Source: Alphaproteobacteria bacterium (lineage in GTDB: Bacteria > Pseudomonadota > Alphaproteobacteria > Rhodobacterales > Rhodobacteraceae). From it: 16,450 nucleotides of DNA. Position numbers and translations under genes: made by a program. A model generated the notes under the pieces. The model was given only the letters and a program-made list of their open reading frames with translations, had not been told where the DNA came from and searched no databases. The stretch lies in NCBI GenBank assembly GCA_003695135.1, contig RFIR01000380.1, positions 1-16,450 on the forward strand. Direction: 5' to 3'. This document shows, one piece after another, positions 6,943 to 13,680 of the stretch (positions are counted from its first letter, which is position 1; each line of letters begins with the position of its first letter).

Positions 6943-8072
6943 GCTGGTTCTCGCCCCGCCGGTTCATGGCCGTTCTGGCCAAGGAATTCATCCAGATGCG
7001 GCGCGACCGCGTCACCTTCGCGATGATGATCGGCGTGCCGCTGATGCAGCTTCTGCTCTTCGGCTATGCCATCAACACCGATCCCAAGCATCTGCCGACG
7101 CTGGTGGAGATGGGCGATGAAAGCCCGGTTGCGCGTGCAGTGCTGATGGGGATGAAGACCTCGGATTATTTCGACTTCCAGGGCATCGTCACCAGCGCCG
7201 CGGAAGGCGACCGGGCGCTGCGCGACGGGCGGGCGAATTTCGTCGTGGTCATTCCGCCCGGTTTCCAGCGCGACATGGTGCGCGGGCGGCGGCCTTCGAT
7301 CCTGCTGTCCGTCGATGCCTCCGATCCCACCGCGGCGGGCGGGCCGGTGGCGGCGCTGGGCGGCATCGTCGATGCGGCGCTGAAATCCGCGCTCGACGGA
7401 CCCCTGCAATACGCCGCGCCGGAACCGCCGCCCTTCGACTATGTGGTGCATCTGCAGTTCAATCCCGAGGGGCGGACCTCGACCTACATCGTGCCCGGGC
7501 TGCTGGCTGTGATCCTGTCGATGACCATGGTGATGATCACCGCCGTCGCCATCGTGCGCGAAAGCGAGCGCGGCACCATCGAGACGCTGATCTCCTCGCC
7601 GGTGCGACCGATCGAGGTGATGGTGGGCAAGATCATGCCCTATGTGCTGGTGGGATACATCCAGACCATCGTGTTCCTCACCGCTGCCGGCCTGCTGTTC
7701 CAGGTGCCCTTCACCGGTTCGGCGCTCGCCTTCTTCATCGGCTTCAACCTGTTCGTGATCACCAATCTGGCGCTAGGCTTCCTGATCTCGACGGTGGCGC
7801 GCTCGCAGATGCAGGCGATGCAAATCAGCTTCTTCACCATCCTGCCCACCATCCTCTTGTCGGGCTTCATGTTCCCCTTCGCAGGCATGCCGGGCTGGGC
7901 GCAGACGCTGGGTACCGCGATCCCGGCCACCCATTTCCTGCGTCTGGTGCGCAAGGTGATGCTGAAGGGCGCGATGGTGCAGGACACGCTGCAGGACATG
8001 GCCGCGATCACGGTGATCATGTTCGTGATCACGGCCATCGCGATCGCACGCTACCGCCAGACGCTGGATTGA
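6939..8072 (+). CDS. ABC-2 type exporter permease (YbhS/YbhR-like)
   Basis: A 377-residue inner-membrane exporter subunit. TM1 is near residues 27-46 (FAMMIGVPLMQLLLFGYAIN). A large periplasmic domain follows to about 185, then five hydrophobic segments: IVPGLLAVILSMTMVMITAV, the IMPYVLVGYIQTIVF region, ALAFFIGFNLFVITNLALGF, the FFTILPTILLSGFMFPF region, and a C-terminal MAAITVIMFVITAIAIA. The conserved amphipathic ESERGTIETLISSPVRPIEV segment after TM2 is the usual ABC-2 coupling helix. The ATG at 6939 overlaps the ATPase stop. E. coli has two permeases (YbhS and YbhR); only one is present here, so the exporter is probably a permease homodimer. It is the last gene of the operon, followed by hairpins at 8135-8215. 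Confidence 0.94.
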   Translation: MSWFSPRRFMAVLAKEFIQMRRDRVTFAMMIGVPLMQLLLFGYAINTDPKHLPTLVEMGDESPVARAVLMGMKTSDYFDFQGIVTSAAEGDRALRDGRANFVVVIPPGFQRDMVRGRRPSILLSVDASDPTAAGGPVAALGGIVDAALKSALDGPLQYAAPEPPPFDYVVHLQFNPEGRTSTYIVPGLLAVILSMTMVMITAVAIVRESERGTIETLISSPVRPIEVMVGKIMPYVLVGYIQTIVFLTAAGLLFQVPFTGSALAFFIGFNLFVITNLALGFLISTVARSQMQAMQISFFTILPTILLSGFMFPFAGMPGWAQTLGTAIPATHFLRLVRKVMLKGAMVQDTLQDMAAITVIMFVITAIAIARYRQTLD

Positions 8073-8246
8073 GGCGCCTCCGGACCGAAACCTCCCGCGT
8101 CGAGAGGCGGCGCCTGCCCGGGGCGCGGGTGGACGCACCCGCCGCGGGGCGGGTGCTGTCCGGGCTGACGCCCGGCAGGGCAATGGCCACCGGCGGGAAG
8201 CCCCCCCGAGGGGGGTCTGCGATCCGAACCGCCCGAGGTCCGGCCG
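8073..8246. terminator. Hairpin-rich spacer between convergent operons
   Basis: The 174 bp between the permease stop and the stop of the minus-strand hypothetical gene hold no gene but several strong stems. GCACCCGCC/GGCGGGTGC (8135-8143/8148-8156) is a perfect 9-bp stem with a GCGG loop. CCGGGC/GCCCGG (8160-8165/8170-8175) has a TGAC loop and extends by CTG/CAG across a bulge. A C7-GA-G6 run lies at 8201-8215. GAGGCGCCTC at 8071-8080 is a perfect palindrome overlapping the permease stop. They probably terminate both operons. There is no T-tract, so Rho may also act here. Confidence 0.6.
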
Positions 8247-8714
8247 TCAGGACTTTTCCGGCATCGGCGGCTGGGGCGGGGCGTAGAATTCCTGGTCGCT
8301 GGTATCGTCGCTGCGCCGGAAGGGCCGCCGCATCCGCACCCGTGTGCCGTTGGCCTCGGCCTCTTCCTGCGCCTTGCGCAGCGCCTCGGCGGTCTGTTCC
8401 GACCAGGGCAGCGTGTAGGCGCGCGGCGTGGTTTCGTCCGGCAGCAGCAGCCACAGATGGATCGCCTCGCCCTCGACATTCATCGAGGCCACGATCGAGA
8501 CCTCCTCCGTGTCGCGCTGCAGAACCTCCAGCCGGGCCGGCTTGGGACGGCCGAGAATGGCAGTCCCTGCGATGTAACCCGCCGCCAGCACGCCGGCAGC
8601 GAGCACAAGCGCGCCGGCCTTGACCGCAATCCGCGCCGGGGACTGGATGACCAGCGCGGCCAGAGCGACGGTGAGCACCAGAAGCGCCAGAAATGCGAAG
8701 AAGAGATCGGTCAT
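8247..8714 (-). CDS. Two-helix membrane protein of unknown function
   Basis: A 155-residue protein I do not recognise. Residues 3-24 (MTDLFFAFLALLVLTVALAA) and about 32-52 are hydrophobic and should form a membrane hairpin. The remaining 100 residues are soluble, with a LEVLQRDTEEVSIVASMNVE strand region, the phrase IHLWLLLPDETTPRAYTLPW, a helix EQTAEALRKAQEEAEANGT and a Pro-rich tail. The frame is open to 8789, but the ATG at 8714 starts directly at the first helix and has GGAGG 9 bases upstream, so I use it. It is the third gene of the minus-strand operon after the ExbB-like and ExbD-like genes, 145 bases behind the latter, and probably an accessory subunit of that complex. The codon pattern fits its neighbours. 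Confidence 0.72.
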   Translation of the reverse strand: MTDLFFAFLALLVLTVALAALVIQSPARIAVKAGALVLAAGVLAAGYIAGTAILGRPKPARLEVLQRDTEEVSIVASMNVEGEAIHLWLLLPDETTPRAYTLPWSEQTAEALRKAQEEAEANGTRVRMRRPFRRSDDTSDQEFYAPPQPPMPEKS

Positions 8715-8859
8715 GTCCACTGACCTCCGCACAGCGGTCGGGCGTTGGCGATGCCGCGCCCCGGGGCAGGGGGATTGACCGGGATCCACCCACGGGGGCG
8801 AAGTCGACGGGTTGTGCGCGCGATGATTTCGGTTGCCGGTCGCATGCCGCTCACCCCGC
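8715..8859. other. Spacer within the ExbB/ExbD-like operon
   Basis: A 145-bp gap between the ExbD-like stop and the two-helix protein start, unusually wide for this operon. I see the CCCCGGGG palindrome near 8760 and the ribosome site for the downstream gene, but no convincing promoter, terminator or small gene. Confidence 0.5.
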
Positions 8860-9444
8860 TCATTTCACGCTGCGCAGCTGCTTGGGCAGCCGGTTGAGGC
8901 TGTCGCGCACCAGAGCGCCATTGGCATCGAGCCGGAAACGCTGCACCGTGATCTCCTCGCCCTGGCGGTTGAGTTCGACCCGCCGTGACGCGATCCGCTC
9001 CAGCGTTCCGTTGACCGGGTTGCGCAGCGAGATGGCGACCTCGACGCTGACGGGCGGGGTTTCCTTGCGCAGGCTGTATAGGTGCAGGTTGACAATATAC
9101 TCGCCCGCCGGCGCGCCGCGGCTGAAGGCGAATTCGTAGTTGAGCCCGGTCAGGTCGCGCTCGGTGCCGAGATCGTCGCGCAAGAGGTCAAAGAGCTCGC
9201 CATTCTTGCGCGAATAGCCCACCGGCTTGTCGCCCGGCCCCTGCACCCAGAGATCGACATCGCTGCTCGATCCGTCGGCCCAGCGCGCCTCCACCACGAT
9301 ATTGCCGGCGGGCTTGGCGGTGTCATCGGCCTTGGGCGGGTTGAGATGCGGCAGCATCAGCACGACGATGGTCACGAAGCCGAGCAGGGTCAGCATGATG
9401 ACGTCGCGAAAGACGGTGCCGCTGTCTTCCTCAGCTTCGTGCAT
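8860..9444 (-). CDS. ExbD/TolR-like one-helix protein with atypical beta-rich exported domain
   Basis: A 194-residue protein. The N-terminus FRDVIMLTLLGFVTIVVLML (residues 12-31) is a single transmembrane helix aligning with the ExbD/TolR pattern F-x-D-V-x-x-x-x-L-x-x-F. This places D14 at the position of the essential proton-carrying aspartate. The rest should be periplasmic but does not read like the ExbD domain: it is beta-rich with GNIVVEARWADGSSSDVDLW (48-66) and then VQGPG, a motif style seen in DUF2135/YfaP-like sandwich domains (D-V-D-L-W-V). The frame is open to 9516, but the ATG at 9444 gives the natural N-terminus. It overlaps the ExbB-like gene by 14 bases, so the two are coupled. 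Probable stator partner of that channel; the function of the exported domain is unknown. Confidence 0.78.
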   Translation of the reverse strand: MHEAEEDSGTVFRDVIMLTLLGFVTIVVLMLPHLNPPKADDTAKPAGNIVVEARWADGSSSDVDLWVQGPGDKPVGYSRKNGELFDLLRDDLGTERDLTGLNYEFAFSRGAPAGEYIVNLHLYSLRKETPPVSVEVAISLRNPVNGTLERIASRRVELNRQGEEITVQRFRLDANGALVRDSLNRLPKQLRSVK

Positions 9445-10144
9445 GGCTTTCCCCCAGCGCCACCAGACGGTTGACCAGCCTGGCCGAGCTGGCGACCAGC
9501 ATGCGGTAATTGACACCCAGCCACAGGTTCAGAACCGCACCTTCGAGCGTGGTGTAGAGCGCGATCGACATCCCCTCGATCAGCCGCGAGACCATGGCCG
9601 AGGTGTCGGCAAGGTTGGTGGCGCTTTCCGCCGAGACGCCCGAGAGCGCGATGATGAAGCCGAGCACGGTCCCGATCAGTCCCAGCAGCACCAGGCTGCC
9701 GGCGAAATGCTGGACGGACGCGATGCGGGAGGAGGCGAAGACGCGGAGCGTGGCGGCGGTGATCGCGCGGCTGCCGGCGCTGCGGCCACGCACATTGACC
9801 AGATAGCCGGCGATGAAATCGTCCGCCCGGCCGCCTTCGCCGCCGATGCTGGCCATCTCGCAGCTGATGATCCAGCCCTTCCAGAAGGAAAGCGCGAGCC
9901 CAAAGACGAACACGCCGGCGATGACATAGGTCAGCCCGGTGGCGTCGGTGGCAAAGATCGGCTGCGCCCAGCCATGGATGAAGGTGACGACGGTGACGGA
10001 CAGGGCAGCGAGATTGAAAAGCGCCATCCAGAGGATGGTGGAGAAACTTCGTGAATTCGCAGCCGGCTCCGGGTGCGGGTCCGCCCGCATCTCCGCGACG
10101 CCCTGACGGGTCGTCATCTCGGGCTGCAGAACTTCAATGTTCAT
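9431..10144 (-). CDS. MotA/TolQ/ExbB-family proton channel protein
   Basis: A 237-residue inner-membrane protein with four hydrophobic segments (about 35-57, 71-92, 147-170 and 188-213). The last two carry the family signature: GLIGTVLGFIIALSG with T159, and LIEGMSIALYTTLEGAVLNL with T198/T199. These match the channel-lining threonines of ExbB and TolQ. A 50-residue cytoplasmic loop (93-146) separates the helix pairs. The start at 10144 has AGGGG about 9 bases upstream; the upstream ATG at 10177 lacks a comparable site. It is the first gene of a three-gene operon and overlaps the ExbD-like gene. By family knowledge the pair should form a pentamer-plus-dimer ion-driven motor in the inner membrane. 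What it drives here is not known. Confidence 0.88.
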   Translation of the reverse strand: MNIEVLQPEMTTRQGVAEMRADPHPEPAANSRSFSTILWMALFNLAALSVTVVTFIHGWAQPIFATDATGLTYVIAGVFVFGLALSFWKGWIISCEMASIGGEGGRADDFIAGYLVNVRGRSAGSRAITAATLRVFASSRIASVQHFAGSLVLLGLIGTVLGFIIALSGVSAESATNLADTSAMVSRLIEGMSIALYTTLEGAVLNLWLGVNYRMLVASSARLVNRLVALGESHARS

Positions 10145-10552
10145 ATTCGGGCCCCTTTCAGCCTTTGCGCCGCACAAGCGGACGCTATCGCCTCGGGCTA
10201 TTCCAAGCGCTCCCTTCCCTGTCTGCCGGTAGATCGTGCACCGTTACGCCAAATTTTCGCCGAATCGGCTTTAACAGAGCCTAACCATTTTCTTGCAAAA
10301 ATATGGTTACCGTAAGGCAGGAGCAAAACGGCACCGCGACGGAAGTTGTAGCCTCGTGAACGGGCAGACACTGCGCCGTTACCGGGCTATGGGGCAGCAG
10401 GTGCCGCGATTACTTGACCGCAATCCCGGGCATTCCGCACCATTTCCGGTCTGGAGCTTTCAGGAGCGCGAGGGAGCGGAAACCGGTCGCGAGAGGGAGG
10501 TCTGCGCGGCGAGCCGCCTGACCGGCGGGTTACCCTTCGGGGACGGGTGCCG
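10145..10552. other. 408-bp intergenic region with AT-rich promoter zone
   Basis: No protein-coding gene or RNA gene is convincing here. The part nearest the ExbB-like gene (10250-10310) is clearly more AT-rich than its surroundings and is the likely promoter region of that minus-strand operon. A minus-strand TTGCAA (10298-10293) and TTAAAG (10274-10269) pair with an 18-base spacer is a weak candidate. TAACCAT (10282-10288) and ATGGTTA (10303-10309) form an inverted repeat whose inner T and A runs also pair. The part nearest the decarboxylase gene has CGGGTG/CACCCG (10544-10549/10554-10559), a 6-bp stem straddling its stop codon. The rest (about 10310-10540) shows nothing I can name. Confidence 0.55.
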
Positions 10553-11938
10553 TCACCCGGCCAGACGCTCGATGGCGGCCACCGCCGCCTCGATATCGGC
10601 TTCCTCCGCGTCGAACTGGCCGACCACGAAGCGGATCACGAATCTGCCTTCATGCATGGTCTGGGTCAGATAGGTGGTGCCGTCGCGGTTGATCGCCTCG
10701 ATCAGGGCGCGGGTGGCGTCCTCGCCATCGACATGGGCAAAGGTGAACAGCGACAGCCGCGGCTCGGTCACGATCTCCAGCTTCGGATGACTGCGCAGCC
10801 TTTCGCAGGCGGCTTCGGCCCAGCCGATGTGGTTGCGGATCATCGCCCGCAGCCCGTCGAGCCCGTAGGCGCGCAGCACGAACCACAGCTTCAGCGCCCG
10901 GAACCGCCGGCCCAGCGCCGGCGACCATTCGGAGAAGTTGACGATTTCGGACTGGCCCAGCGTCTGCAGATAGTCGGGCCGGAGCCCCAGCGTGCGTACC
11001 TGATCGGCCGGATCCCTGAGCAGCTGCACCGAGCATTCCGCCTGCGCGCCCAGCCATTTGTGCGGGTTGAGCACGATGGAATCGGCCATCTCGGCACCTT
11101 GCCACAGCGCGCGCAGCTCCGGGCAGATCATGGCGATGCCGGCCCAGGCCGCATCGATATGGCTATAGAGCCCCTCGGCACGGGCGATTTCCAGCACCTC
11201 CGCCACCGGGTCGGAAGCCCCGATGCCGGTGCCGCCCACCACCGCGATCACGCCCGCCGGCAGATGGCCCGCCGCACGGTCGGCGGCGATGGCGGCACGC
11301 AGCGCCTCCGGCTTCATGGCGAAGTTGTCATCCGTCTCCACGCTGACGAGGTTCTCGTCGCCGATCCCGGCGATCCAGCACGCCTTGCGGATCGAGGAAT
11401 GGTTCTGCGGCGAGGCATAGATGCGCAGCCGCCCCTGCCCCGACAGACCCTGCGTGTTGCCGCGCCAGCCCAGCGCCCGTTCCCGCATGGTCAGCACGGC
11501 GCAGAGCGTGGACGAGGAGGCGGTGTCCTGAATGGTGCCGGAAAACCCCTCCGGCAGCCCCACCGCCTGGCGCATCCAGTCGACCATGCGGGCTTCCATC
11601 TCTGTCGCCGCTGGCGAGGTCTCCCACAGCATGCACTGCACCGCGATGCCGGTGGCCAGATGCTCGGCGATCATCGAGGCACGCGAGGCGTTGGCGGGGA
11701 AATAGGCCAGAAAGCGCGGATGCTGCCAGTTGGTCAGCCCGCCCGGCACGATGCGCTCGAAATCGGCAAAGATCTCGGCCATCGGCTCGGCCTCATCGGG
11801 CGGTGACGCCGGCAAGAGCGCCGCGGTCTCGCCCGGGGCCACATCCGGCCGCACCGGCCGCTCGCGCAGCCCGTCGAGATAATCGGCGGTGAAATCGACC
11901 GCCCGATGCGCCCAGTGGCGGTAATGCTCGTTATCCAT
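10553..11938 (-). CDS. Aromatic-L-amino-acid-decarboxylase-type PLP enzyme
   Basis: A 461-residue group II pyridoxal-phosphate decarboxylase, typical length, cytoplasmic, expected to turn an (aromatic) amino acid into an amine plus CO2. Family marks are clear: GGLTNWQHPRFLAYFPANAS near the N-terminus; GTIQDTASSSTL for phosphate binding; HSSIRKAC; HIDAAWAG with D262 holding the pyridine nitrogen; and NPHKWLG with K294 as the Schiff-base lysine. The frame is open to 12058, but the ATG at 11938 (MDNEHYRHW) has GGAG 7 bases upstream and fits family starts. It follows the aminotransferase gene by 52 bases, probably in the same operon. Substrate could be Phe, Tyr, Trp or DOPA. Some members are aldehyde synthases, which cannot be excluded without alignment of the catalytic loop. 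Confidence 0.9.
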   Translation of the reverse strand: MDNEHYRHWAHRAVDFTADYLDGLRERPVRPDVAPGETAALLPASPPDEAEPMAEIFADFERIVPGGLTNWQHPRFLAYFPANASRASMIAEHLATGIAVQCMLWETSPAATEMEARMVDWMRQAVGLPEGFSGTIQDTASSSTLCAVLTMRERALGWRGNTQGLSGQGRLRIYASPQNHSSIRKACWIAGIGDENLVSVETDDNFAMKPEALRAAIAADRAAGHLPAGVIAVVGGTGIGASDPVAEVLEIARAEGLYSHIDAAWAGIAMICPELRALWQGAEMADSIVLNPHKWLGAQAECSVQLLRDPADQVRTLGLRPDYLQTLGQSEIVNFSEWSPALGRRFRALKLWFVLRAYGLDGLRAMIRNHIGWAEAACERLRSHPKLEIVTEPRLSLFTFAHVDGEDATRALIEAINRDGTTYLTQTMHEGRFVIRFVVGQFDAEEADIEAAVAAIERLAG

Positions 11939-11990
11939 CGACGCGCTCCGTTGGTTCGGCCGGCCGGACCCGCGACCCGCCGGCTTCGCC

Positions 11991-13169
11991 TCATGCCGCG
12001 GCGGCCCGTTGCGCGGCGAAGGCCGCGATCCGGCGCATCGCATCTTCCAGCGCCGCATCCTCGCAGGTCAGCGCCACCCGCAGATGCCCCGCCGCCGCCT
12101 CGCCGAAGCTCTCGCCCGGCATGACGGCAATGCGTTCCTGATCGAGCAGCGCCTCGGCAAAGGTCTTGCCCGTCATGCCGGTGGCGCGGATGTCTAGCAT
12201 CAGATACATGCCCCCCTTCGGCGGCAGCAGGCGGATGGCATTGGCCCCTTCCAGCGCCTTCAGCGCCAGATCGCGCCGGCGGCGATAGCGCGCGGCGGTC
12301 TCGGCCTCGATCGCATCGCCCTCGCGCAGCGCATGCAGCGCCGCGTGCTGGATGAAGCCCGGCACGCCATAGGTTGTGGTGACGCTGAGCTCCTCCATGC
12401 GGTCGATCATCTCCTCCGGCCCGCAGACCCAGCCGATACGGAAGCCCGTCATCACATGGCTTTTGGACATCGAGCCGATCACCAGCGTGCGCCCGGCCAT
12501 GCCCGGCAGGCTGCGCGGGCTCAGATGCGCGCCCTCATGGACCTGCCCGGCATAGACCTCGTCGGAGACGAGCCACATGTCCTCGGCCCGCGCCACATCG
12601 GCGATCGCCTCGACCGTCTCGCGGGAATAGACCGCACCGGTGGGGTTGTGCGGCGAGTTGACCAGCATCAGCCGGCAGCCCGGCGCCTGCGCCTCCAGCT
12701 GGGCGCGGGTCGGCTCGAAGCCGTTTTCCGACACGGTCTGCAGTTCCTCCGGCACTGCGCCGGCCGCGCGCACCGTTTCGGGATAGGTCGGGTAGTAGGG
12801 GGAAAGAATCAGCGCCCGGTCGCCCGGATCGAGCCCGGCCATCATGGCGGCGAAAAGCGCGGCCTGCCCGCCGGTGGTCACCAGGATGTTGCCCGGGCCG
12901 GTCGGCACGCCGCTTCGCGCCTGCTCGCGACGGGCCAGCGCCGCGCGCAGCTCCGGCAGCCCGGCCATGTGCGAATAGCCCGTATGCCCGGCCCGCGCCG
13001 CCTCGGCCATCGCGGCGATCACCGTCTCGGGCGTGGTCCAGTCGTGATCGCCGATGGTCAGGGTGACGATCTTCTCGCCCGCCTCCTTCATCCGCCGCGC
13101 GCGCGAATAGAGCGCCCAGGAATCCCCGGCCGGGGCGGCAATGGCGGATATGCGGCGCGAGGGACGCAT
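11991..13169 (-). CDS. PLP-dependent class I/II aminotransferase (AruH/AspC-like)
   Basis: A 392-residue fold-type I aminotransferase. Visible motifs are GYSHMAGLPELRAALARRE, the TTGGQAALF phosphate-binding turn, NSPHNPTG with N175, SDEVYAG with D203 and Y206, SMSKSHVMTGFRIGW with K236 as the Schiff-base lysine, and a terminal HLRVALT carrying the carboxylate-binding Arg. The SKSHVMTGFRIGW style resembles arginine:pyruvate transaminase AruH and similar enzymes, but the substrate is not certain. The ATG at 13169 overlaps the stop of the upstream ABM gene (TGATG), so the two are translationally coupled. In-frame sequence upstream to 13643 is just open reading through that gene. Together with the decarboxylase downstream it points to amino-acid catabolism. 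Confidence 0.92.
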   Translation of the reverse strand: MRPSRRISAIAAPAGDSWALYSRARRMKEAGEKIVTLTIGDHDWTTPETVIAAMAEAARAGHTGYSHMAGLPELRAALARREQARSGVPTGPGNILVTTGGQAALFAAMMAGLDPGDRALILSPYYPTYPETVRAAGAVPEELQTVSENGFEPTRAQLEAQAPGCRLMLVNSPHNPTGAVYSRETVEAIADVARAEDMWLVSDEVYAGQVHEGAHLSPRSLPGMAGRTLVIGSMSKSHVMTGFRIGWVCGPEEMIDRMEELSVTTTYGVPGFIQHAALHALREGDAIEAETAARYRRRRDLALKALEGANAIRLLPPKGGMYLMLDIRATGMTGKTFAEALLDQERIAVMPGESFGEAAAGHLRVALTCEDAALEDAMRRIAAFAAQRAAAA

Positions 13170-13468
13170 CAGAGCGTGCGGACGCTGCAGCCGCTCAGCA
13201 CCTTCACCTCGCGCGAAAGCTGGGTGACATCGCGGAACGCCGCGCGCCACTCGGCCATGTGCGGGGTGTTGAAATGTGCCTCCAGATGCGCCTCGCTTTC
13301 CCATTCCTCGTAGATGCGGATGCAGCCCGGACGGCCGATATGCTCGGCGAAGGTATAGAGGATGCAGCCATCCTCCTTCGCCGTTTCCGCCATCATCCGG
13401 ATGGCGGCCGGGCGCAGACGCTCCATGTCCTCCGGCGCCACGACGATCTCTCCGCTCACCACGATCAT
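13169..13468 (-). CDS. Small ABM-domain protein (putative quinol monooxygenase, YgiN-like)
   Basis: A 99-residue protein with the antibiotic-biosynthesis-monooxygenase dimeric ferredoxin-like fold pattern: IVVSGEIVVAPEDMERLRPA, then an AKEDGCILYTFAEH strand, IRIYEEWESEAHLEAHFNTP and HMAEWRAAF. The E-E-W and H-F-x-x-P-H motifs are the usual ABM marks. Members cofactor-independently oxidise quinols or other aromatics, or act as small accessory proteins, so the reaction is open. The ATG at 13468 has GGGAGG 7 bases upstream. It heads an operon with the aminotransferase (1-base overlap) and probably the decarboxylase. Confidence 0.85.
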   Translation of the reverse strand: MIVVSGEIVVAPEDMERLRPAAIRMMAETAKEDGCILYTFAEHIGRPGCIRIYEEWESEAHLEAHFNTPHMAEWRAAFRDVTQLSREVKVLSGCSVRTL

Positions 13469-13493
13469 GCCGCGTCCTCCCTAGATTGCCGCG

Positions 13494-13539
13494 CCATTGG
13501 TGACAGCCACAATGGGGATTGCCAAGAGGGTCCGATTGC
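13494..13539. promoter_or_regulatory. Possible operator upstream of the ABM/aminotransferase operon
   Basis: CCATTG (13494-13499) and CAATGG (13510-13515) form an inverted repeat with a 10-base spacer, 26 bases before the ABM start. GATTGC also occurs three times in direct orientation, at 13484-13489, 13517-13522 and 13534-13539. Spaced repeats like these can be regulator sites, but short arms can arise by chance. No regulator gene is adjacent. Confidence 0.3.
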
Positions 13540-13553
13540 GGCATGAGGGCGCC

Positions 13554-13598
13554 ATGAGCAGGCTGCCCATCATCTTCGGGATCTGCATTACCCGCTGA
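13554..13598 (+). CDS. Possible 14-codon leader peptide before cysS
   Basis: ATG at 13554 opens a 14-residue frame, [14 protein letters not shown], ending in TGA at 13596-13598. GAGGG (13545-13549) lies 4 bases upstream as a ribosome site. The frame has one Cys codon (residue 11) three codons from the stop, 83 bases before cysS. A Cys codon in a leader would let uncharged Cys-tRNA stall a ribosome and affect cysS expression. There is only one such codon and the only downstream stem is short (CGCGG/CCGCG, 13656-13670), so this is a suggestion, not a call of a proven gene. Confidence 0.25.
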   Translation: MSRLPIIFGICITR

Positions 13599-13680
13599 CA
13601 TACCGTCCGCGGCGCTCGCCACGTGTTCCCTCAAGATGTGCACAGCCAGGCCCGCCGCGGCGAAACCGCGAACGAGGCCG

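Noticed and set aside
9431..10144. Zorya-type antiphage system based on the MotA-like gene
   Set aside because: There is no OmpA-like ZorB, no helicase or nuclease gene, and no other defence genes nearby.
10271..10285. Canonical CtrA box
   Set aside because: The two half-sites are spaced one base too close and the second is CTAA, not TTAA; kept only as a weak note on the inverted repeat.
10310..10540. Possible tRNA or small structured RNA in the wide gap
   Set aside because: No T-loop GGTTCGA-type segment or paired acceptor ends found; only short chance stems.
10293..10673. Plus-strand 126-codon frame in the 408-bp intergenic region
   Set aside because: It runs into the 3' end of the decarboxylase antisense, has no good ribosome site, and its composition is unlike the real proteins nearby.
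10547..11806. Plus-strand open frame (419 codons) opposite the decarboxylase gene
   Set aside because: Shadow of the decarboxylase; low-complexity His/Arg/Gly-rich translation with no recognisable motif.
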